NCBI GenBank assembly: GCA_031177845.1
Contig: JAPSGG010000144.1
Span: 1 to 5,375, forward strand
DNA: 5,375 bases
Reading direction: 5' to 3'
Source: Chromatiales bacterium
GTDB taxonomy: Bacteria; Pseudomonadota; Gammaproteobacteria; JACCYU01
The position numbers and the translations under genes were made by a program. The notes below the pieces were generated by a model. The model worked only from the letters and a program-made list of their open reading frames with translations, was not told the origin of the DNA and did not search any database. Positions 1 through 5,375 of this stretch are shown here, in pieces. The number at the start of each line of letters is the position of its first letter. The stretch's first letter is position 1.

Positions 1-1358
1 TGCTGCGCGGCACGATCACCAGCCGCGTAGACGTGGAAGAACTCATGTCGCATCTGTTCGCGACGACCGAACTGGAGCGCACGTATCGCGTTAACCTCAA
101 CGTGATCGGACTGAATGGCCGGCCGCAGGTCAAGGACCTGCGTGCGCTGCTCAAGGAGTGGCTGGACTTCCGCACAGAGACGGTGCGCCGTCGTCTTCAA
201 TGGCGGTTGGACAAGGTCGAGCAGCGCCTGCATGTTCTGGCAGGTCTGCTGATCGCTTACCTTAATATCGACGAGGTGATTGCCATCATCCGCCGCGAGG
301 ACGATCCCAAGCCGGTGCTGATGAAACGCTTCACTTTAAGTGACGCGCAAGCCGAGGCGATCCTGGAACTGAAGCTACGCCATCTTGCCAAGCTGGAAGA
401 GATAAAGATCCGGGGCGAGCAGGACGAGTTGCAAAAGGCGCGTGACGACCTGACCAAGACCCTGGGCTCCAACCGCCGCCTGAAAACGCTTATTCGTAAC
501 GAATTGCTGGTCGACGCGAAGAATTACGGCGATGATCGCCGGAGTCTTGTGGTCGAGCGCGAGGCCGCACGCGCGATAGACCCGACCGAGCTTCTGCCAT
601 CCGAAGCGGTCACGGTCGTGCTTTCGCAGAAAGGCTGGGTGCGCGCAGCGAAAGGGCATGAGCTCGATCCTCGCACCCTGAGTTACCGCGCGGGCGACGG
701 CCTTCTGGCCGCGGCCCAAGGTCGCAGCAACCAGCTGGTGGTGTTCCTGGATTCTGCCGGGCGCAGCTACGCCTTGCCCGCGCACAGCTTCCCATCCGCG
801 CGTGGTCAGGGTGAGCCCTTGAGCGGCCGGCTTAATCCACCTCCGGGCGCCGTATTTGTAGGCGTGATGATGGGCGCGCCGGAAGACCTCTATTGGCTGG
901 CCACGGATGGAGGTTACGGTTTCGTTTGCCGGTTGGAGGACATGATCTCGCGCAACAGGACAGGTAAGGCGTTGATCTCCGTGCCGGCCGGGACCAGGGT
1001 CTTGCCGCCGGTCAGGGTCAGGAGCCAGGAGGACGACTGGATCGTGGCGGTCACGCACGAGGGTTACATGCTGGTGACCGTTTTAGGCGAACTGCCGCTG
1101 CTTAATCGGGGCAGGGGAGCCAAGTTCATCAACATTCCGAGCCCCAAGCTCAAGACTCGGGAGGAATACGTGGTCGCGATTGATTTAATTCAAGATGGTG
1201 AGAAGCTGACGATCTACGCCGGCAATAAGCACAAGACCATGAAGCCGGACGAGGTGGATGAGCACGTCGCCGATTGCGGCCGTCGCGGCTACAAGCTGCC
1301 GCGGGGCTATCAGAAAGTGGACGCGATTCAGGTCGAACGCACCGGCGAGGCGAACTGA
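1..1358 (+). CDS. parC: DNA topoisomerase IV subunit A, C-terminal part (5' end outside window)
   Basis: ParC is the DNA-cleaving subunit of topoisomerase IV (ParC2ParE2). It decatenates daughter chromosomes and relaxes supercoils in the cytoplasm. The frame is open from base 3 and has no start of its own: the GTG at 33 lies inside a conserved stretch ([20 protein letters not shown]), so the gene begins upstream. About 451 residues remain. They cover the end of the breakage-reunion domain, the long coiled-coil arm (around fragment residues 50-180, with [20 protein letters not shown] and YGDDRRS) and the C-terminal beta-pinwheel. The pinwheel shows [51 protein letters not shown] and [12 protein letters not shown]. 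These match E. coli ParC rather than GyrA, and no GyrA box of the QRRGGRG type is seen. The active-site tyrosine and the quinolone-resistance region lie in the missing N-terminal part. The stop is TGA at 1356-1358. The identification is secure. Confidence 0.97.
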   Translation, partial: LRGTITSRVDVEELMSHLFATTELERTYRVNLNVIGLNGRPQVKDLRALLKEWLDFRTETVRRRLQWRLDKVEQRLHVLAGLLIAYLNIDEVIAIIRREDDPKPVLMKRFTLSDAQAEAILELKLRHLAKLEEIKIRGEQDELQKARDDLTKTLGSNRRLKTLIRNELLVDAKNYGDDRRSLVVEREAARAIDPTELLPSEAVTVVLSQKGWVRAAKGHELDPRTLSYRAGDGLLAAAQGRSNQLVVFLDSAGRSYALPAHSFPSARGQGEPLSGRLNPPPGAVFVGVMMGAPEDLYWLATDGGYGFVCRLEDMISRNRTGKALISVPAGTRVLPPVRVRSQEDDWIVAVTHEGYMLVTVLGELPLLNRGRGAKFINIPSPKLKTREEYVVAIDLIQDGEKLTIYAGNKHKTMKPDEVDEHVADCGRRGYKLPRGYQKVDAIQVERTGEAN

Positions 1359-1363
1359 CTCGC

Positions 1364-1393
1364 TTGAATTTCCGCACGCCGATCGCATCTAAC
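1364..1393 (+). promoter_or_regulatory. candidate sigma-70 promoter for htpX
   Basis: TTGAAT (1364-1369) and TCTAAC (1388-1393) are separated by 18 bp. Each hexamer matches the sigma-70 consensus at four of six positions. Transcription would start near 1400, leaving a leader of about 90 bases before htpX. The match is weak and could be chance; htpX may also be read through from parC. HtpX is Cpx/heat controlled in E. coli, but I see no clear heat-shock or CpxR site here. Confidence 0.25.
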
Positions 1394-1438
1394 AGGATGC
1401 CGAATCGCGACCACGGGATCGCTTCTAAAAGCGGTGCC
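1385..1438 (+). other. two adjacent stem-loops in the parC-htpX gap
   Basis: The first stem-loop is GCATC (1385-1389), loop TAACAG, GATGC (1396-1400). The second is 1415-1438, with core CGCTT (1420-1424), loop CTAA, AAGCG (1429-1433). It extends outward by a T-G wobble, an A-T pair and, past one mismatch, two G-C pairs. Neither is followed by a T tract, so they are not canonical intrinsic terminators. They could weaken read-through from parC or lie in the htpX leader. The structures are seen by eye only. Confidence 0.3.
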
Positions 1439-1473
1439 CTCGCCGCGATGTGGCACCTAGGTGTCTCCCGACC

Positions 1474-1479
1474 AAGGAG
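1474..1479 (+). promoter_or_regulatory. ribosome binding site of htpX
   Basis: AAGGAG ends 11 bases before the ATG at 1491. The spacing is slightly long but usable. It favours the ATG at 1491 over the in-frame GTG at 1461, which lies upstream of this site and has no comparable purine-rich stretch before it. Confidence 0.6.
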
Positions 1480-1490
1480 TTCATAGCGCG

Positions 1491-2366
1491 ATGTTCAGTC
1501 GAATCGCATTGTTTCTGCTCGCCAACTTCTCGGTGTTGGCCGTGCTCAGCGTCTCATCACGGGTGCTGGGCCTCGATGCCTGGCTCGCCAGCCAGGGCAT
1601 TGGCATCAACGGTCTTCTGATCATGGCCGCGGTGTTCGGCTTCGTAGGTTCGTTCATTTCGCTCGCAATGTCGAAGTGGATGGCCAAGAAGTTTATGGGC
1701 GTACAAGTTATCGAGCAGCCCACGAATCGCAACGAGGCCTGGCTGGTGGAGACCGTGCGACATCAGGCGAGACAAGCCGGCATCGGCATGCCCGAAGTGG
1801 GTATCTTCAATTCACAGCAGCCGAATGCCTTCGCCACCGGCATCAACAAGAACAGCGCACTCGTGGCCGTGAGCAGCGGATTATTGCAGACCATGACTGC
1901 CGACGAGGCGGAGGCCGTGCTGGGCCACGAGGTCACACACGTCGCGAACGGCGATATGCTGACTATGGGGCTCCTACAGGGGGTATTGAATACCTTCGTG
2001 ATCTTCTTCTCGCGCATCATCGGCACGCTAGTCGACCGCGCTATATTCAAGATAGAACGCGGCATCGGCCCAGGCTATTTTATCGGCAGCATCTTCGCAG
2101 AGATCGTGCTGGGCATCTTGGCGGCGATGATTGCGATGTGGTTCTCGCGCCGGCGCGAGTTCCGCGCCGACGCCGGTGGCGCGCGCTTAGCCGGGCGCGA
2201 CAAGATGATCGCCGCGCTGCGACGCCTGCAGGCGGCAAGCGAGCCGCGCGATCTGCCGGGCCAACTGGCCGCGTTCGGCATCGTGGGCGACATCGGCCAC
2301 GGCTTGAAGCGGTTATTGATGAGCCATCCGCCTCTGGAGGAGCGCATCGCAGCGTTGGGCGGATAG
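1491..2366 (+). CDS. htpX: HtpX, inner-membrane zinc metalloprotease (M48 family)
   Basis: HtpX is a membrane-bound zinc endopeptidase that degrades misfolded inner-membrane proteins and overlaps in role with FtsH. The 291-residue product is close to the E. coli length of 293. Starting at ATG 1491 gives [20 protein letters not shown], the expected first transmembrane segment (about residues 4-26). A second spans about 39-60. The zinc motif HEVTH is at 146-150 (H146, catalytic E147, H150) and the third ligand is E223 in [10 protein letters not shown]. Two more hydrophobic stretches lie at about 157-180 and 195-218, giving the usual four. The tail carries the family motif [12 protein letters not shown] (278-289). 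All catalytic residues are present, so the protein is probably active. An in-frame GTG at 1461 would add ten non-conserved residues and is unlikely. The gene follows parC after 132 bp and converges on fimX. Confidence 0.97.
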   Translation: MFSRIALFLLANFSVLAVLSVSSRVLGLDAWLASQGIGINGLLIMAAVFGFVGSFISLAMSKWMAKKFMGVQVIEQPTNRNEAWLVETVRHQARQAGIGMPEVGIFNSQQPNAFATGINKNSALVAVSSGLLQTMTADEAEAVLGHEVTHVANGDMLTMGLLQGVLNTFVIFFSRIIGTLVDRAIFKIERGIGPGYFIGSIFAEIVLGILAAMIAMWFSRRREFRADAGGARLAGRDKMIAALRRLQAASEPRDLPGQLAAFGIVGDIGHGLKRLLMSHPPLEERIAALGG

Positions 2367-2379
2367 ACTCGCAGGTCGT

Positions 2380-2414
2380 CAATCCCTTAGCGGCGCACCG
2401 TCGCGAAAGGGTTG
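2380..2414 (+). terminator. long stem-loop just after htpX, possible terminator or 3' stabiliser
   Basis: The structure begins 13 bases after the htpX stop. CAA (2380-2382) pairs with TTG (2412-2414), CCCTT (2384-2388) with AAGGG (2407-2411), and GCGGCG (2390-2395) with CGTCGC (2399-2404) through one G-T wobble. The loop is CAC. T2383 bulges, and A2389 faces G2405-A2406. This makes 14 pairs in total. No T tract follows, so factor-independent termination is doubtful; protection of the 3' end is an alternative. Confidence 0.45.
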
Positions 2415-2660
2415 ATGAAATACATCCCTGTATTTCCCCCTGCGGGCAAGCTAGCGCTTGTCCAACGCTCTCCTGGAGAATTTGTGATGAACTACGTCCC
2501 TGAGTTTGCCCGTACAGGCCACTGCCGCAGTCCAAATCTGCTCTGGGCGCATTTGTGATGAGAGACATCCCTGTTATCTCCCCCTATGGGCAGACTTCGC
2601 TGGTGCGACGCTCTCCTGAGAATAGTCGTGACTACGCATCCGCCTTGCCTGTGTGAGGCG
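2413..2660. repeat. about 3.5 tandem copies of a diverged 71-73 bp structured unit
   Basis: Units start with TGATG at 2413, 2485 and 2556, and a shorter, more diverged one starts with TGACTACG at 2629. The spacings are 72, 71 and 73 bp. Each of the first three starts TGATGA, followed by a short arm, the core A(C)A/G-TCCCTG and a second arm. Units 1 and 3 also share CCCCCT-TGGGCA-like middle sequence and ACGCTCTCCTG with GAGAAT near the end. Units 1 and 2 end in ATTTG. The copies are substantially diverged, so this is an old or structure-constrained array. The region contains no convincing gene. It resembles palindromic intergenic repeats in general layout, but I cannot assign it to a named family. 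Confidence 0.7.
2417..2463. repeat. two small hairpins inside repeat unit 1
   Basis: GAAATACA (2417-2424) and TGTATTTC (2429-2436) form a perfect 8-bp stem around the loop TCCC. Eight bases later, GGGCAAGC (2444-2451) pairs with GCTTGTCC (2456-2463) around TAGC, with one G-T wobble. In unit 3 the first hairpin is kept with different arms: GAGA-ACA (2560-2567) against TGT-TCTC (2572-2580) around the same TCCC. Similar pairing despite changed bases suggests the structure matters. Confidence 0.6.
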
Positions 2661-2664
2661 GGAT
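2638..2664 (-). terminator. stem-loop after fimX stop, possible terminator
   Basis: ATCCGCCT (2638-2645) pairs with AGGCGGGAT (2656-2664), with one G bulged, around a 10-base loop. Read on the minus strand it lies 18 bases past the fimX stop codon. No T tract follows on that strand, so it is at best a weak intrinsic terminator. It overlaps the degenerate fourth repeat unit. Confidence 0.35.
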
Positions 2665-2682
2665 CTAACCCGTCTCTACCGC

Positions 2683-4758
2683 TTACCCCAAAGCCGAGAA
2701 GTCGTAGTTCAGCTCTTCCGAAGGCACTTGCAGGAAATAGCCCTGGATGAGGTTGATGCCAATGCCCCAAAGCACGGGGAGTGCGGCAGCGTCTTCAATG
2801 TACGGCGCGATGGTCACCTTGTTCATGGAGTTGGAGATGTCCACGATGGTGCGCAATGCGTCCTGATTTTCGGCGTTGTTGGTGATGTTTTCCATCAGGC
2901 TCTTATCGACCTTTAGAAAATCGGCAGGTACGGCCTTCAATAACTGAAACGGGTTGAGTCCCGTGCCGAAGTCATCCAGCGCAAATCGGGAATGCATCTC
3001 GTGCAGGCCCTTGATCAGGGCCTTGGCATGTTTGAGATAGTTAACGACCACCTGTTCCTTGATGCTTAGCACCAGGCTGGTGGGCGGTACGCGCTTATCC
3101 CGGAGATACCCACTCAACCATGGCAGCAGCGTTGGATCCTGCAGTGTGCCGGCAGTCAGTTTGACAAAGAAGGTCGTATCCTTGCCCGATGCACGCGTCT
3201 GCGCCAGTCGATCGATCGCGTGCGTGAGCACCCAGCGATCCAGTTTCTTCACGATGCCCGTGCGCTCGGCGCTGGGCAGTAACTTAGGCAGATCCATCTC
3301 TGCGCCCTGCGCGTCGAACACCCGTAGAAAGGCCTCGTAGCGTTCACCGGGGTCGCCGCGCAGGCTCACGATGGGTTGAAACAGCAGGCGCAAACGCATG
3401 TGCTTGATCGCTTCGAGTAGGCGTGTCGCCACTACCTCGTCCAGCTGCTTCTGCGTCATTTCGCCTTGTGATGCCCTATAGATCGAGTGAGCGCATCGGT
3501 TTTGCCGGGCTTCGACGCAGGCCTTTTCCGCGCGCGCCAAAAGCTCGTCCGCATCGGGTGCGTTTTCGTCGATCTGAACGGCGCTGATAGTGGCTTGAGC
3601 GATGACCGACTTGTCCTCCACCTCGCAGGTGTGTTGGGCGACCGCTTCGGACATCTGACGCATGAATGACTCCAAGGCAGCAGTCTCCCAGCGCGGCGTG
3701 AGGATCGTGAATACATGCTCGCTGAAGCGAGCCAGAGTGTCCGCCTCATCGCAAAATCCATCCAGCAGCTTGGCAACATCGGCGACGATCAGATCGATCG
3801 CGCCGACGCCGACCGCATCCTTGATGGCGGCGACGTTATCTAACTCGACTTGAATCAACGCCCGACTCCGCCTACCCTGCGCGGCATCGGCTACGGCGGA
3901 CTTCAGCAGCTCCATAAAACGCGTGCGATTATATAGACCCGTGGCCGCCTCGCGCTGGCTCAGATAGTCGAGCTGTTGCGCGAGCTCGCTTTCGTCGGAC
4001 TGGTGGTGGATGACGATTTGGGTGCAAGGTTCGCCGTCGATACTGGCCGGGCTGAACTCCAGCCGTGCGCTGAAGATCTTGCCGCCGGCATGTCTTAGGT
4101 CGATCTCTAGGTATTTGGCCTTATCGGCATCCTTCTCAAGCTTGCGCAGGAACTCCTTCATGCTGCACTGGTGGTCGGGTGCCACCATGTCCATGATGGG
4201 GGTGCCCTCGATGTCCGCCAGGTCGGAGTAGCCGAACAACGCCAGATAGGTCAGGTTGGCGTAGACATGCATGCCTTCATGCACGTAGCAGATCGAATCG
4301 CGCGAGCTATCCAGGAGGGTGCGGCAGCGCCGCTCGCTCTCCCGCAGGTCGGCTTCGAGCCGTTTCATCTCCCGCCATTGACGCTGGGCTTCCGCGGTGC
4401 GCGCAACCACGAGCTTGATGTGTTCGGTCCGCACCTTGTCGACCAGATCGACTGCGCCCTTCTGCATGCAGTCGACGACGTCGCTTGCCGCGCCGTTTGC
4501 CAATGAGATCACCGGCACGTACGTGCCGGATTCGCGGATACATTCCAGCGCCCGCCCGAGGCTCACCGACTGGGCATTCATGGCGCACAGCGCGATGTCC
4601 GGAGCATGATTCTTGAGTGCATCGGCCAGCTGTTCTTCATCCTGCACGTGCCTGGCGCGCACCGCGTAGCCGCCGCTCTTGATCGCGCTGATCATACGCT
4701 CGGCATCGTTGGCATCGTCTTCGATGACGATCAGCCGCAGAACCTTTTCTCTATCCAT
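2683..4758 (-). CDS. fimX: FimX-type c-di-GMP receptor, REC-PAS-GGDEF-EAL, degenerate catalytic sites
   Basis: FimX proteins bind c-di-GMP through an inactive EAL domain and promote type IV pilus assembly and twitching at the cell pole. In Xanthomonas they act with PilZ and the PilB ATPase. The ATG at 4758 gives 691 residues, which as I recall is the length of P. aeruginosa FimX. The REC domain (about 1-118) has E13, D14 and K108, but Ala59 stands where the phosphoacceptor Asp belongs. A signalling helix spans about 120-148, PAS about 145-255, GGDEF about 270-432 with SEHVF (346-350) instead of GGDEF and no RxxD inhibitory site, and EAL about 436-691 with EAF (475-477). The EAL domain keeps QPIVSLRGDP (461-470), R479, DDFGTG (595-600), K616, E655 and QGYFLQ (672-677). 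Its usual metal-binding Asn (FVN) is K533 (FVKLT). Both enzyme activities are therefore probably lost. A TTG start at 4770 would add four residues; neither start has a clear Shine-Dalgarno sequence. The stop is TAA. Confidence 0.92.
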   Translation of the reverse strand: MDREKVLRLIVIEDDANDAERMISAIKSGGYAVRARHVQDEEQLADALKNHAPDIALCAMNAQSVSLGRALECIRESGTYVPVISLANGAASDVVDCMQKGAVDLVDKVRTEHIKLVVARTAEAQRQWREMKRLEADLRESERRCRTLLDSSRDSICYVHEGMHVYANLTYLALFGYSDLADIEGTPIMDMVAPDHQCSMKEFLRKLEKDADKAKYLEIDLRHAGGKIFSARLEFSPASIDGEPCTQIVIHHQSDESELAQQLDYLSQREAATGLYNRTRFMELLKSAVADAAQGRRSRALIQVELDNVAAIKDAVGVGAIDLIVADVAKLLDGFCDEADTLARFSEHVFTILTPRWETAALESFMRQMSEAVAQHTCEVEDKSVIAQATISAVQIDENAPDADELLARAEKACVEARQNRCAHSIYRASQGEMTQKQLDEVVATRLLEAIKHMRLRLLFQPIVSLRGDPGERYEAFLRVFDAQGAEMDLPKLLPSAERTGIVKKLDRWVLTHAIDRLAQTRASGKDTTFFVKLTAGTLQDPTLLPWLSGYLRDKRVPPTSLVLSIKEQVVVNYLKHAKALIKGLHEMHSRFALDDFGTGLNPFQLLKAVPADFLKVDKSLMENITNNAENQDALRTIVDISNSMNKVTIAPYIEDAAALPVLWGIGINLIQGYFLQVPSEELNYDFSALG

Positions 4759-4767
4759 GTGCGGAAT

Positions 4768-4791
4768 CAAAGGCGGTTTTTTTGACCTTTG
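4768..4791 (-). other. inverted repeat in the fimX leader
   Basis: CAAAGG (4768-4773) and CCTTTG (4786-4791) form a perfect 6-bp inverted repeat around a 12-base loop that holds a run of seven T (4777-4783; A in the fimX transcript). It lies ten bases upstream of the fimX ATG, where a Shine-Dalgarno sequence would be expected, and includes the alternative TTG start. It could affect translation initiation or be an operator half-site pair. There is no direct support for either. Confidence 0.3.
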
Positions 4792-4892
4792 GTCGGGCGC
4801 GCTTAACCGTCCGGCCCGTGCGTCATGACACGCCGGGTCACGTCGGCATTACGCCATGTTGGACCCGGTGATCGATGAGCACGAGCCAGCGG

Positions 4893-4921
4893 TTGTTTTT
4901 CCGATTGGATTTGATTATACC
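4893..4921 (+). promoter_or_regulatory. candidate sigma-70 promoter for the acetyltransferase gene
   Basis: TTGTTT (4893-4898) and TATACC (4916-4921) are separated by 17 bp. Transcription would start near 4928, about 35 bases before the ATG at 4963. The -10 box matches four of six consensus positions and the -35 three of six. This short AT-rich patch stands out in a GC-rich surrounding, which supports a promoter. Confidence 0.45.
4914..4919 (-). promoter_or_regulatory. candidate -10 box for fimX
   Basis: On the minus strand this reads TATAAT, a perfect -10 consensus. The -35 region at the right distance (near 4937-4942) is poor. If used, transcription would start near 4907 and fimX would have a leader of about 150 bases. 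It overlaps the plus-strand -10 box, so RNA polymerase could occupy only one at a time. Confidence 0.4.
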
Positions 4922-4952
4922 TGCTCATCTTCTCAGCAGCTCCCTCATCCAT

Positions 4953-4957
4953 GGAGG
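4953..4957 (+). promoter_or_regulatory. ribosome binding site of the acetyltransferase gene
   Basis: GGAGG ends five bases before the ATG at 4963. It is a strong site and fixes this start over the in-frame ATG at codon 14. Confidence 0.75.
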
Positions 4958-4962
4958 ATACC

Positions 4963-5375
4963 ATGACCGACATCCGGGTACGGGCGGAAAGGCCCGGCGA
5001 TATGCAGGCCATCGACGTGGTCAACATCAGCGCATTCGCGGGCGAAGCCGAGGCCCAGCTGGTGTCGGACCTGCGGAACACGCCAGGGTATATTCCCGAG
5101 CTGTCGCTAGTGGCGGAATACAAGAACCGGCTCGTCGGGCACGTCATGCTGACCCGGATTAAACTACTCAAGGAAAATAAGAGCGTCGACATGCTGGTGC
5201 TCGGACCCATGTCCGTCGTGCCGTCGCAGGCCCATCGCGGCATTGGCCGCATTCTATTGCAACACGCCATCGCCAAGGCGGAAAAGGCGACTCGGGCATT
5301 GCGGAGGGGTCGATATGAGGAAGAGGAAGGGCGAGGCGGGCAGCGACGGTGCGCCGTCGACCAGCTCGACGCCGC
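4963..5375 (+). CDS. GNAT N-acetyltransferase (YhbS-like), 3' end outside window or disrupted
   Basis: The gene starts with ATG after a strong GGAGG. The first 109 residues read as a GNAT domain that would transfer acetyl from acetyl-CoA to an unknown amine. IRVRAERPGDMQAIDVVNISAF (4-25) is the first strand and helix, and EAEAQLVSDLRNTPGYIPELSLVAE leads into GHVMLTRI. LVLGPMSVVPSQAHRGIGRILLQ (78-100) is the acetyl-CoA motif A, with G93-I94-G95 as the pyrophosphate loop. The first position of the usual Q/R-x-x-G-x-G pattern is Ala. YhbS-type proteins would next show LGY..V.LLGDP.YY.RFGF. Here the frame instead reads TRALRRGRYEEEEGRGGQRRC after residue 109, which is charged, low in complexity and unlike the family. 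No stop occurs before the edge. Substrate unknown; the gene is divergent from fimX. Confidence 0.8.
   Translation, partial: MTDIRVRAERPGDMQAIDVVNISAFAGEAEAQLVSDLRNTPGYIPELSLVAEYKNRLVGHVMLTRIKLLKENKSVDMLVLGPMSVVPSQAHRGIGRILLQHAIAKAEKATRALRRGRYEEEEGRGGQRRCAVDQLDA
5303..5375 (+). other. possible start of another reading frame, cut by window end
   Basis: GGAGG (5303-5307) lies seven bases before an ATG at 5315, in a different frame from the acetyltransferase. The frame is open to the edge for about 20 codons (MRKRKGEAGSDGAP, then Ser/Thr-rich). I do not recognise it. It could be a new gene, the out-of-frame continuation of the acetyltransferase, or chance. A perfect inverted repeat, CGACGG (5344-5349) and CCGTCG (5354-5359), lies inside it. 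Confidence 0.2.

Noticed and set aside
375..1058. 227-codon minus-strand frame opposite parC
   Set aside because: It is antisense to strongly conserved ParC sequence, has no recognisable domain and owes its length to GC-rich codon bias.
1461..1490. GTG start for htpX ten codons upstream
   Set aside because: The extra residues are not conserved in HtpX, and the only ribosome site (1474-1479) lies downstream of this GTG.
1676..2503. 275-codon plus-strand frame overlapping htpX
   Set aside because: It is an arginine-rich out-of-frame shadow of htpX, whose own frame has full family conservation.
2080..2568. 162-codon minus-strand frame across the htpX end and repeat block
   Set aside because: It is mostly antisense to htpX, has an arginine/serine-rich composition, no domain and no ribosome site.
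2413..2660. CRISPR array
   Set aside because: The repeats are tandem, diverged 71-73 bp units with no identical short repeats and no unique spacers. No cas genes are present.
4777..4783. Run of seven T as an intrinsic terminator on the plus strand
   Set aside because: The T run sits in the loop of a short inverted repeat rather than after a GC-rich stem, and no plus-strand gene ends nearby.
4875..5162. 95-codon plus-strand frame starting in the divergent gap
   Set aside because: Beyond 4963 it is an out-of-frame reading of the acetyltransferase with arginine/glycine-rich sequence, and the proposed promoter lies inside it.
4803..5276. 157-codon minus-strand frame opposite the acetyltransferase
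   Set aside because: It overlaps the GNAT gene, which has a strong ribosome site and motif A. The antisense product has no recognisable family.

Overview
This window looks like a gammaproteobacterial chromosome fragment with moderately high GC content. Two gene identities support this: a ParC closely resembling the Escherichia coli/Pseudomonas type, and a FimX-type protein, a polar c-di-GMP receptor known from Pseudomonas and Xanthomonas. I cannot name the genus. A Pseudomonas/Xanthomonas-like or related environmental gammaproteobacterium (Nevskiales or Chromatiales type) would fit. From memory, parC and fimX also lie a few genes apart in P. aeruginosa, so the neighbourhood agrees with the gene calls.

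Layout. (1) 1-1358, plus strand: the C-terminal part of parC (topoisomerase IV subunit A), cut by the left edge. (2) 1359-1490: a gap with small stem-loops, a weak candidate promoter and the htpX ribosome binding site. (3) 1491-2366, plus strand: htpX, a complete membrane zinc metalloprotease gene. (4) 2367-2682: 316 bp without a gene, lying between two convergent genes. It holds a 14-bp stem-loop just after htpX, then about 3.5 tandem copies of a diverged 71-73 bp unit. Each unit begins TGATG and carries a small hairpin around a TCCCTG core. (5) 2683-4758, minus strand: a complete REC-PAS-GGDEF-EAL gene of 691 codons, a fimX orthologue with degenerate catalytic sites. (6) 4759-4962: a divergent intergenic region in which candidate -10 boxes of the two strands overlap. 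(7) 4963-5375, plus strand: a GNAT acetyltransferase whose family pattern stops abruptly near 5290. This suggests a frameshift, an insertion or an assembly junction. A well-placed ribosome binding site and ATG for another reading frame follow at 5303-5317.

The genes do not form one pathway. parC serves chromosome decatenation, htpX serves inner-membrane protein quality control, and fimX serves c-di-GMP control of type IV pili and twitching. The least ordinary items are the structured tandem-repeat block between htpX and fimX, the catalytically dead but binding-competent layout of the FimX protein, and the disrupted acetyltransferase at the right edge. I see no CRISPR array, tRNA, rRNA, complete insertion sequence or defence system.
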